Source of the DNA: Malurus cyaneus samueli
Taxonomy: Eukaryota > Chordata > Aves > Passeriformes > Maluridae
Direction of reading: 5' to 3'
Assembly (NCBI GenBank): GCA_009741485.1
Contig: CM019216.1
Span: forward strand, 56,417,804-56,481,803
DNA length: 64,000 nt
Positions 11,692 through 22,658 of the stretch are shown one piece after another. The number at the start of each line of letters is the position of its first letter. Position 1 is the stretch's first letter. Below the pieces are notes generated by a model. It did no database searches. It was given only the letters and a program-made list of their open reading frames with translations, and had not been told where the DNA came from. A program made the translations under genes and the position numbers.

Positions 11692-11739
11692 TCCATCTCT
11701 CTGACTTGTATTTCCTCCATCCCTCTAACTTGTATTTGC
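11692..11739. repeat. Imperfect 24-bp tandem duplication
   Basis: Two adjacent copies share TCCAT then a CTCT-rich stretch and CTTGTATTT, differing at about three positions. A simple local duplication of some age. Confidence 0.65.
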
Positions 11740-13837
11740 TCCTCTGTCCTCCAAGTGGACAAACGCTGGGCAAAGAGTGGCAGCAGGGAAAGTGTCTTGA
11801 CTAGCCAGCTTCCTATGTAGGCTCTCCTAGTGACCAGAGGTCAAGTTGCATTTAAGCAAAAAGAAAAAGCCACTAAAAATCAACCAAGCAAGCCCCCAAA
11901 TCCTGGCAAGACTTGACAGTATAATAGTAAAAATTGTACAAGTAGTTATCTGTGGGTGATAGTGCTGGTATTTTTGTTTCAGGTTCCTCCATTGCTGATT
12001 TTTTAAGTAATAGCAAACTTAAGGGAAAGGAGGGAAACTAACCAAGGAGACAAAACCAAGCTGGAATGTAAATGTTAATGTGCATAGTTTCTTTACTTTT
12101 TACCTTGCATGGCAGGTCTGATAAAAAAAAATCCATATTTGCCCAAAAGATATTTGAAAATACGGCTGCATGAAAATTCAAGTGTGGTGTTGCTGTACAT
12201 GTGTAGAGAGTAGAAAAGATGGGAACCAAGCAGAGGGAGCTCTTCACATGTAATTGTCTATAATAAGTAGTGATGTGGTGTGCTAGATACATTCTGTGCA
12301 ATTTTATAGTGCTTGATATTTCATTTCATAGATTTCTTTTCCTTTTAATTCTTCTCAGTAGGTTGGGGGTGTAGAGAGCTGCCAGCGATGGTTGTTTGTT
12401 ATTCCACAGTGTATTTTATTTGAGGGAATGTATCTTATGAAGATGGTGAATGATGCGTGTTTAAAAAGTGAGTTAAGGATCCATTGTTCTAGGAGAGTAC
12501 TTCAGTAGTTCAAGGAAGTACAGAGGCCAATTTCTTCCTGTGTGATAATTTCCAAATTCTGTTGCTTTCCCTCTAAGAAGACCTAGATGTTTATATGCAA
12601 CAGTCTTGTTTGCAAGGAAAAAAATCCCACAGTGTCTGATTTACTCTCTATGTATCTTTTCTCTATTTCTGCTTTTTAACATTCAGTTTAAATTCATTCT
12701 TTTCTTGGGACTGATGTCTTTTTTGAAGAAATGGAGGAAGAAAGTAGGTGCTTTTCTTAAAGGCTGAACCTAGTCATGGCATCATAATAGAAAGTTCAAC
12801 TAATTATGATTTCTGATGGCATTTTTACTTTCTTGAAATTCTTGATCTCGCATATGGTTGTCTGTCTTGCTCAAGCAAGTTGTGTCAGCTAGCGTGCCAG
12901 AAGTAGGAAGAAATGTAGTTTTCCTCTCCAGAAGTGGGTTTATATATATCTAAAGAGACAATGAACATTGGTTTTTTTCCTTCCAATTTTTTTCCCAAAT
13001 GGTTGATACTTCAGTTGATTGAGATGGTTGAGAATTCAGTAACATGTTTTGTTTGTCGTTTTTAAATTAATGCTTGGGAATAAGGAGCAAATATTTTTTT
13101 AAATTGAGTTCAGTATATATATTCTGAAGGTCCACATGGGTATTCCTCAGAAAGACAGCTTTTTGTCCTGCTTGGCTTTTGAGGATCACAGGTTGAAACA
13201 AAGAGCAAATTAGCAGGAGAAATATTGTAACACATAAATGCATAGGAAACTAGGTGTTGAACCAAATGGACATCTGCTTGTTGTGTAGATACCAAGCTGG
13301 AATTTCTCTTGGGAAAACTGAACAAAACTTGAAAATCTAATTTGTGTATTTCTGCATTTTTCAGTAGCCTTTTGTTACACTCCTTGAGCACTCTTTTATC
13401 CAGTTTTGTGTTGTTAAAAGATCTTGCACCACCGGGTGAGTTTGATGTTTGTCTGAAGCTGATCTAAGACTTCTGCTATAAAGACCAGTCCCCACCTTTT
13501 TATCAGCTCCCTGCTGCTTCCCTTGTGTCATAAGGTGAGTCGCATCAGCTCAGATTTGTCTGAAAACTAATCCTGCCAAACAAGACTTGTGAATGTTTAG
13601 CTTTCAGCCAGATCATTGAGCAGATCTGACTTACAGCATAATCTTTGCAGCACCAGCGGTAAAGCGAGGAAGAATATGGCCAGTTTGACCGAGGGTGGGC
13701 ATTAGGGCATGACAGACCCTTTGGTGGTGGTACAAGCTTCTATCAGCCTAAACTCCTCACTACATTGCTCTTTGAGTGTGACATTAGTCTATAAATAATA
13801 AAAGGCATTTTTTAAACATTTCTCTGGTGCAGGGAAT

Positions 13838-13915
13838 CATTGTTATTTCTCTCTTAAAGGGAGAGAAGCTGAGGCAGAGAGGAGTTTTTTTTCCCCCAAG
13901 GATCATAACGAACGG
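13838..13915 (-). repeat. MIR-like SINE relic
   Basis: On the plus strand the order 'ATTGTTATTTCTCTCTTAAAG, then GAAGCTGAGGCAGAGAGG, then CCCCCAAGGATCATAA' follows the reverse complement of the MIR core (ATTATTATCCCCATTTTACAG, GAAACTGAGGCACAGAGAGG, TTGCCCAAGGTCACA). The match is degraded but keeps order and spacing. Assignment from memory of the consensus. Confidence 0.5.
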
Positions 13916-15958
13916 AATGCATTGATTGCAGTGGCTAAATAAGCTGTGTGTATCTTTGAAAAACAAGATTTCAAGGGTGAAACTCATCTAACCATATGTA
14001 CTGTAGGTATTTGTACTGATCTTTTTGTGAGTTGCTGGTGCAAAAAAATAGTCGGGTCTTCATGTGAATCATCTCATCCTAAAGTAGATGTGTAATGCAG
14101 GTCTAATGAATCATGCTCCTAAAGTTACATGTTTTTTCCCTTGCTCTAAAGAAAGTCTGAGCTAATAAGCTCAGGTGTTGATGTCAAAGGGCAGGTGAAA
14201 TTAATTCCTTCCACTATTTATAGTATTTTCATACAGGCAAATGACTCCAGACTTGCGTTGGCGTTGTGGACTAACTTCACTTCCTTTCCTTGTCTTGCTA
14301 ACCTGTTGGAACTAATGGTTTTCCTGCCCATTTCGTGTTAAGCCTGATTAATTTCTATTTGTTTGTCCTTTTTGTAATACCTGTTTGGAGGTTTTTTTGC
14401 TGCTGCTTTTCTTTTGGTAAGAACAGTAGTGTAGCTTTTATCCAGCATATTTGCAGACATACTGCCATACTGGCAAATTTGAAAATACCAGGATGAATTT
14501 CCAGATCAGTTGACCTTCATGCTTAGGTATGCAATTTCCTCTGCACAGAGATGCGAGCTTTTGATTTGGAAATAGAGCAGCAGTTTTGTTGTGTTGATGC
14601 TTCTTCACAGTCCATTGAAAACTCTTTACCCATTGCTGGCACATCAGTTGCAGAGAAGTGGGCATCTCTGGGAAGGAACTTCCCTGCTGTGGTGATCCTC
14701 CTCACCCAGCGCTGGTACTCCCTCTGATTCCATGTCCCCCCCACTGGTTGCTCCAGAGGGTCTGTCTGTGGGGCATCACACAGGGCAGCAAACCCAGTGA
14801 GCACTTTGGAGGGCTGAGGGGCTGTGCTGGCCTTGGGGAAGAAGGAAGGGGCAGCCCTCTCAAGAAATATCTGCCACAGAGAGAGCCGGGTTTGGGGTGT
14901 ATTCCGAAGTGATGAAACCTGATGTTACGCTGAGGGATGAAGGACAAAAGAAAACCCAGGCATGCCTATCCAGCAAAGAGCTCTTATTGGCACTGTCATG
15001 TTTTCAAAATGGTTAAAGCGGAAGAAACACAATTTGTGAAAGAGATTTACCTGCACATCTTGAAAAATGGGTACTATAACCCTTAATTATCTCTAGGCTC
15101 ACTTAACCTTTCTTTAGTGAAGTGTTTAAAATGCCCAAACTGCAATATTATTTTGATTAGTAATTTCACTGCCATCTTAGTAGCAAGATGTCAGTACTTT
15201 ACACTTTATGCAGACCGGCGCAACTGTATTTTTGTTTGCATCCTTTTTAAGGGATCTTTCTCTCAAACAGTGGCAATTTATTTGGCTTTAGCTTGGGTTT
15301 CTGAGTTAGGCATCCTCTGAAAAGTTGCTTGTTTTCAAAAGATTCTGAGGAGTCTTTTGTAGTTTTAAAGTTTGTCAATCTTTTTGAGTTCTCAATTGCA
15401 GCTTGAAGTTCAACTGGTGGCATGATTTTCCTATGTACTATTTTCTCCCCAGTGTGTATGAGGGAAGGAGGAGTAGAAAGCATGGCTTCCTCAAGGTTGA
15501 CTGAAATGTTTTAACTTCTATAGCAAATGAGGTGAGAATGAAATTGTCAGAAGGATAGAGACTAAATTATTGAGGCAGTTGACTGTTTAAAGTGTCTGGG
15601 GATGTACTATTAAAGGTGCGAGTCTAACAGTCAAATGTGTAAACAGCACCTTATTCCTTCCTTGTACCTGATTTCTCACCACTTGCTTTATCTGATGAGA
15701 GCCTAAATCAGTGTGGGAGATTTCGCAGCCATTCTTAAAGTGTTAGTTTATGATGCCTCCACCAGAAGAACAATCTATTACCATGTAGGATAGCAGAGAG
15801 AAAAGCATTTTCAAGGAAGATTAATTGAAGTAATTCATCACTTTAAAATGAAGAAGGTGCATCAAACAAAAATAAAAGCTAAGTATTTTATGTGCCTCTG
15901 TTGGAATTTGATAACCATTTGTTTTGCTAGAAAATATATGTGGACTGGGCATCTAGTG

Positions 15959-16191
15959 CTTGTCTACACAGTACAACTATGTGCTAAAATTATATGCTAT
16001 AATTATACCAATATAACTCCCTATGGAGACACTCTTTTTACCAGAATAAGAGTTTTTATAGTTTATCTTACTCTGCTTCCAAACCATGTAAGCTTAAGGG
16101 GGAAAGGGTACTCTTACGCTGGAGAAAGTTTCCACACTGAGATAGTTATATTGGTATAATTATGCATTTTTTTCCCTTCAGTGTAGACAAG
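15959..16191. mobile_element. Old non-autonomous DNA transposon (MITE), about 233 bp
   Basis: Perfect 11-bp terminal inverted repeats, CTTGTCTACAC at 15959-15969 and GTGTAGACAAG at 16181-16191. Inside them is a second, perfect 20-bp inverted pair, ATAATTATACCAATATAACT at 15999-16018 and its complement at 16144-16163. No transposase is encoded; the 103-codon frame across it is a chance frame. The CTTGTCTACAC ends resemble old hAT-type elements of amniotes, but the superfamily is a guess because no clear target-site duplication is visible. Confidence 0.8.
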
Positions 16192-17200
16192 TCCCTTGTG
16201 CCTTTTCAGCTTTGAACTTTAGTTAAGAATTTCTTGGTTGTGATAAGTGTCTAAGCATTTTTGTAGTATATTTTTATAATGGGACTTGGGTATTTAAACC
16301 AATTACTTAGGCCAATTAACAGCTTCCTGGGTTGTGGATAACAATAGGATATAAAAAGGATCAGAATTCATGCTCCTAGCTGCTTGGATATATCTGCATT
16401 TTTCCCCCTCTGTGATTTTACCAGTGCTCAGTATAAAGCACAACAGGTGGAGTAGTATGTGGCTGTCTAATGAGTTCTGTGTTGGACACTTTTTGTCTCC
16501 TGTTTCTCATTATTCCTTGAGTTTTGTTGTGCTGTGGCTCTAATTGCATGTATCTCCATGGATCACAAAAAGAAGCTTCCTTGATGAAGTTGAGAAAACT
16601 GCTTCCAAAAATGTTAATTGTTTGGAGAATTGCTGAAAATCATTGATCTTTGTACAAGACAGGACCATAATTGACTTGCTAGGCACAAGTTGTGCAAGGA
16701 GCAACTCAAATTGGATTCAGAGGAGGGGGAAAGTGCAGGAACGTTTCTGGTATGCACTGTAGTCAGGAGAAGGGCGATGTATAAAGGGAGTGTTTAGTAG
16801 GGGTGATGTCTCTTGCCTGGGTCAGTCAGAGGTCGGTACCTAGAGAGAGGTATTCACATGGACGGTGTTTTGTAGTCGGCCGCCTTCTCTCGTTCTCTTC
16901 TGCCCATATCTCCTTGCTGTTTACCACACAGCTAATCTCATCCTTACAGTCACACCTCCCCAAAACCAGGAATATGTAAAATTTATGCATCTTTTTTACT
17001 GCTTATGAAATGACTGGTTTGAAAAACATACCTCTCTTTGTTCCCTTAATTTTCTTTTCTCATTGTATCAAGTATGTTTTTGGTGTTGTAATGTCCATGT
17101 GGTCTCACTGTGCTAGAAATTGAGGATTTTGACTTGAAATGAAGAATTTCAGAAATGGGAGGAATCCTACATTAAAACAGAGGTGATGTAATAACCTCCA

Positions 17201-17330
17201 AATCATAGAAGAGCAAGGCTTGAAGGGACATCAAGAGGTTATTTAATCTATCTGTCAGCTCTGAGACAGGATAAGACAGACCTAACATTCATGGCAGAGG
17301 TTGATCTGTCCTGTAGTAGTAACAGACTGA
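17201..17330 (-). mobile_element. CR1 LINE 3'-end fragment, old and truncated
   Basis: The plus strand starts AATCATAGAA, then has GGCTTGAAGGGACATCAAGAGGT (23 positions, of which CTTGAAGGGACATC is diagnostic), a TCTATCTGTC block in place of the usual 'CCAGTCCCCTG', and CATTCATGGCAGAGG. This follows the reverse complement of the 3' end of sauropsid CR1 elements, whose sense strand ends in ATTCTATGATT-type repeats. Only about 130 bases remain and they are well diverged. 5' truncation is the norm for CR1. Confidence 0.7.
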
Positions 17331-20300
17331 GCAAAAAGGAATTATTTATACTTATTCTTTCCCCTTCTCCCCAAAGCTTTGTGCAAGATGAACTTTACAT
17401 AGAATCGGTATAAGAGGATATATGGATTCCTTCAGTATTATTTCAGGTTTCTGAGTTATTTCTGTGTTTTGGAAACTCTTGTGTTTTCTGTCAAAATAGT
17501 CTAATGATGTTTGTGTATTTTTGAGTGTCTTGCCCAATTTTAATTTTATCTGGTTGTCTGTTCAGGTGTATTTCTTCCTGAAATTATTATTTTTGTAACC
17601 AGTCTCTCCTCTTCTTTGGCATTGAGCAGTTTAGTTTAAAAACGTGTAGCATTTCATTTTCATACTTGACAATATTTCTAGCGTGTAATCAGTTTCCGTT
17701 TTCCTTTTTTTATTCAATTTCTTTTTGCGTGAAACAGCTAAGCAGAAAAAAGAATAACAACTGTGGGTAGGAGGGTAGAAGTGAGAAGGGGAAGAATATG
17801 TTCAAGAAATGATAGTACTCAGCAGAAGGGTTTAGCTGAAATGTCAGGTTAGGTATGAAGTGAATAGTGTGGCCTTAAGTAAAGATTTATATTCTTTGAA
17901 GAATAAAGGGAACATATGTTTCAGAATTTCACACATGGTATCTGCAGCTCTTTAATCTAAAGGGAAGGTTGCAAATGAGTGTTAGATGAAGAGCATCTTT
18001 CTAAGTTGAGCAACACCTGAAATTGGAATTGCAGATACCTTGTTGCTAAAATGAGTCTTTGGGTTTGTTTGCTCCATTTTGCCTTTTAGTTATGTCAGCT
18101 GAGAAACATCTGTCTTTGCTCCTAAATGACCTCTTCTGACTAGGCCAAGTGATTTTGACAGAGTGAACTGTCTTGAGCCCTCAACAGCTGCAGGAAGGTG
18201 CTGATGTAAGTTGCCACCTTGGAGAAGGTTTAGATGTAAATATACTCAAATAGCTGTTGCCCCCAGAAATAGCTGACTCAGACTTACAGGTACAGGGAAT
18301 CTTTTCTGTATTGCTTCAGTGTTTATGCAAGTAGTGATTCCCTTCTCTTTTCTTCCCATCTAATCTGATTGTTAATTTTGCTTCTGTTCTAGATTTAGTA
18401 ATTTTAAGAAGTTGGGAATACTCTATTTTGGGCTGTGCCCAAAGGGGGCTCATTAATCCTGAAGATCCGCTCTAACAAATAAAGAAGTTTCTTTGAAGTG
18501 CCTTTAGAAAGCTCTGTTGGTGTTTTTGCATGATGGGTGATGTGGGCTCTCTTAAGGACTGGGAAATAAGAGGAGGGTATAGAAGTGGAAAGAAGCCAAG
18601 AGTTTTCAGGCAGAGAGAACTTGAAAATATAATGGTTTCTGCTGTGGGAGAGGGAAGAATTCAATTCTGTGAATATGACACAATCATGTTTCCTTTTAAA
18701 TAATTTTTGTTGGGTGAGAAGTACTGAGGAAATGGATTAGCTTTCCTGCTTTCATATTTCTCAGACATGTCTCACATATTGATTTTTAATTTAATTTTAA
18801 ATTGTATGATATTAAAAGAAAATTATCATATATTGAAAACACATGCATTCTCTGTATAGAAACCCAAAGTTCTGGGTAGTAGTTATACTAAAACTATGCC
18901 TTTAATTCTGAACATCCTACATGATTTGTTGTAGAAGTGTTCATATCCATGATTAATCCTACTTCTTTATTTCTTTATTTACCTAGACGTATGTGTTATA
19001 TGCATATGTTTAGGCTGAGATGCTGTGCTTTGGAATGTTTCATAGTCTGTCAGGATTTGTGGAAGAATTTATCCCATTTATTGTTATTGTGAGAAGAGCA
19101 ATGAAGACTTAGCGACTTCTGCCAGTTTTGAGTGAAAAATAGATGAAGGCTCTATGGTAAACCAGAATCTGACCTGGTTCAAACTCAAGTCTGACTTTTT
19201 TATCCCTGAGTAAGGCACAGTGAACTTTGTATTAACATCAAGATACATTTTCCCCAAATCTCTGCCGGAATTTTGGTTTGTATAAAACATGTGAGAATTA
19301 GAGCTGATAATATTTTTAAATCAGCATAGCTTCTAAATTATAACTTGATAACAAAAAGTTAATTTGCTTAGGAAATGTTTGTATAAATACATAGATGTTG
19401 GTCAATATCTTTATTGCAGGAATTAAAATGTAAAGATGAACAGATCCCTTAATACTTTTGCATTTTTGACTTGCTGTGTTTGTTTCAGTACAGCTGCTAC
19501 ATGCTAAGTGCACTAGTAGTTTTAGAATTACTTGCAGGATGTTCTCACAACCACCTTTAAAGTGAAATTTACAATTCCTCTAGTATTTGTCCTTTTAATT
19601 CTAAAATCCAGATGAAGTGTAATCCCAGGAGTGTTGTTTTGCTGTTGCAATGTAATCTTTTTCAGATGATACATGATTTAGTTGGAAACAAATTAGCAGC
19701 TATGAATGCCTAAAGAAAGCAATTTAATAAACAAGATTTCTGTAAGACCTAATCAGAATTGTAAAATGATACTTGGGAATCAGTTATATTATACAGTAGA
19801 GCTGGTGTGAGGGTAGGCATGTGTGTGAATTCATGGTTTTCAGTCACATTGTTCTCTCAAGCGATGCAAGGGCTTTGCTCTTCAGTTTGCTGTTTCTTCT
19901 AATTTATTACCTAACTGTTGCTGAATTTTTGTTTTGCTCCTGCCCAGGAAGTTAGTTCCATGCTGCTGACTGTATCTGTGTTGATGAGAAAGGTCATTAT
20001 AAATGCAAAATAAGCACAGGCAAGTACTCACCAAAATTCTATTTCCCCAGCTCCACAATTTGGGTGTGTAGCTCCAGATTCTTTGTTTATTTGTAGTTTG
20101 CCCCATGGACTGAGCTGACGTTGCTGGTACATCTCTAACCATGGCACTGGATTTTGTGATGTTCAACCAATGTGACACAGAGATTTTTATGGAAAGTGGT
20201 AAAAAAATATGAACTGGTTAGTTTCCAGGTAACTTGAAATTTTGCACTATTTGCAACCGAGTTTTTTCAACCTCTAGAGGAAGTGGTTTTAATATAGAAA

Positions 20301-21684
20301 ATATGTTACAAGAGAAGTTTCTTGGCAGTTGAAGAAGTGATGGGGCTTCTGTTATAGAGCTAAGTTTGCTTTCCAATTATCCTGATGCTAAATATATCTG
20401 TTTAGGAATTCTGCATGTATTGGCTCTAGCTAGGGGCTTTCCCATGTTTTCTTATGTTTAATTAAGAAAATTTTGTACCTATTGTAAAAAAAAAAAAGTT
20501 GGACTTGAAAAGTGAAGATGCTAGATTAATAAGTTACCTACTGTAAGACTAGAAACCAATAAAGACAGAAAATCAATGCTTTACTCTGCTTTTTAGTGTC
20601 CCAGTCTGTTATCCCTTGTTGTGAGTAGGATGACTGATTCTTTCCTTTTTCTGAACTTCTCTTGCTTCTGTGGCAGGAGGATATATCTTACAACTCTGGC
20701 AACCATTTCTCAGTGTGGACAGAACTTCCTGAGCCTCCCTTAGATGCAATTTCATGTTACGGCTGTGGAAAAGGAGAGCAACTAATTGCTTTTGTTTGCC
20801 TGGTGGAGTTTTCCATTCTTTTACCCTTTTACGCATCTTTATTTCAGTAACTTACTGACTTTTTAAATGGTGTTTGTTTTGCTGTCCCCTTGTCATCTCC
20901 CTTCCTCCCCAGTTTTATTCATCATGAACTCGGATACCTGCAAAAAGGGAAGAAAATTGGATAAAGCCATTCAAGTGGCAGAACACCTTTTAGAGAAGAG
21001 TGGAAGATAATATTTGACAGCAGTTAGGGATGAAAGTAAGAGCTGAGGGGTAGGAACAGAAAAGGGCCTGTGTTCTCTAGAGTATCTGCTAGATTCTAGT
21101 GTTACCTGGACTCTTACTAATCTGGAATTGCATTCTGGTGAGGTCAATTAAAAATACCAGCAGTAAGTATAATTTGGTTTTTGAAGAGTTGTCGTTTGTT
21201 TTTTTTTTTGTAATAGTGTAATCTCAGAGCATGGCCTAGAAATTTTCAATTTGCCTCATTCATGAGCACTTGATGAAATACATTGTATAACGTTGAATTT
21301 GAGTAGTTGAAAGGCCTGTTTTTGAATTTATCTTAGAAATAGGTGGTTTTTTTCAAAGACATTAATACTATTCCAAGTGATCTAGCAGAAATTTAAGGCA
21401 TTTCTCTTTTTTTATTGTTTGTTTGTTTGTTTCCCTTTTAAAGATGTTTTCATAGACCTTTTCTGTTTGGAAAGTAGATTTCTGAAAGTTTAGAGTATCT
21501 TGTTGAAGCATTTTGATGCAATTTCTGTTTTTAAAAACCTTCTAGAGGTTTGGGGGTTTTTCCTCCCTTAGCCTACTCTTTCTGATTACTAGTTCTGTTT
21601 CTTGTTGCTAATAACTGACATCAGTCTCCCCAGGGTCTTCGTGTCACTTTCCTTGTTAAAAGAGCTTATAATACTTGTTGTTAG

Positions 21685-21820
21685 GAGAGTGAAAACCCAG
21701 TCACAGAAAGGTGAAGTGTTGTGCTGGTGTTTGCATATCAGGTCAGCTGCCGAGCCAGGAATAGAAGTCCTGTCTTATGACTCAGTGCCCTAACCGCTGG
21801 CCTGCACCGCCTCTCTGGAG
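21685..21820 (-). repeat. MIR-like tRNA-derived SINE
   Basis: The plus strand shows AACCCAGTCACAGAAAGGTGAAGTG, then GTCAGCTGCCGAGCCAGGAATAGAAGTCCTG, then GTGCCCTAACCGCTGGCCTGCACCGCCTCTC; in 20-base steps these match the reverse complement of MIR: core (GAAACTGAGGCACAGAG), 'CAGAGCCGGGATTCGAACCC' and the tRNA-like head ending CTACTGCCTCCC. It is the best preserved of the SINE relics here. The SINE reads on the minus strand, with its tRNA head at about 21820. Confidence 0.7.
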
Positions 21821-22379
21821 CACCGGTCTTTTCCAAGAATATAGTAGCGATGGGGTATAGGAGTAACTACAGCAAATGTAGGAGCTTTGCTTCCAGCCCT
21901 GGCAGGGCTCCGAGGCTTATACACAGCTTAAAATACAGGGGGAGAAATAAAAAGCTTGCTAGAGGAGCTCTTGGATAAGTTCTGTAAAGTTACAGCTTGC
22001 TTTGCTTTGTTTAGAAACAACAGAAAAAAAATCTAATTGTAAATAGCTTTCCAGAAGGTTTTGGATGTGGAAAAAAGTTCTGTGTGTTTGAAAGTCAAAC
22101 TCTGCTCTACAAATAACCTTAAGAGCGGCCTGTGATTAAATCTTTTGTATATTCAACAACAAACTCATTTTATGCAACCGCAACTATGATAAAATTGAAT
22201 TAAATGAACCTGCCTCTAAGAAAAGATACTGAATAGCTGAGTAGCGCATTATTCAATGAATGGAAAACAGGGAGGCTGGCTGAAACTGCTGGGAAATGGT
22301 TTTAACATTCTATCGGGCGAAAGAGCAATTCTGTAAAATCACTGTATTTGTTTCCCCCCTACCTCCCCGCCCTCATTTT

Positions 22380-22620
22380 TTAAATAGCAGTGCTCTTCAT
22401 ACTGTCAGAATTCAGTGTTGTGACACCCCTACTCAAAAGTTATGACAGCAGTGTAATGACAGCTACTGCCTCTTGAGAATCAATCAGGCAATTAATTTTG
22501 TAAATGAAATGCTGATTATACAAAGCTTCACATGAGAGGCCCAGTGATTAAAATCAATTTAACAAATTGTTTCAGGTGGGACTTGATTAATGATTTGCCA
22601 TAAATGAGGGTATATGACCA
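22380..22620. other. Candidate conserved non-coding element
   Basis: A stretch of even composition without homopolymers, dense in TAAT/ATTA and TGACAG-type motifs (ATGACAGCTACTG, CAATTAATTTTG, GACTTGATTAATGATTTG). This is the texture of deeply conserved developmental enhancers. It is a judgement on sequence texture only; an alignment is needed. Confidence 0.3.
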
Positions 22621-22624
22621 GCAT

Positions 22625-22627
<3 letters not shown>

Positions 22628-22656
<29 letters not shown>
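22628..22656. repeat. (TG)n microsatellite, 14 units
   Basis: Uninterrupted TG dinucleotides, the longest pure dinucleotide run in the window and a likely length polymorphism. Confidence 0.95.

Positions 22657-22658
<2 letters not shown>

Noticed and set aside
22628..22656. TG run as a functional Z-DNA element
   Set aside because: It is an ordinary microsatellite; nothing around it supports more.
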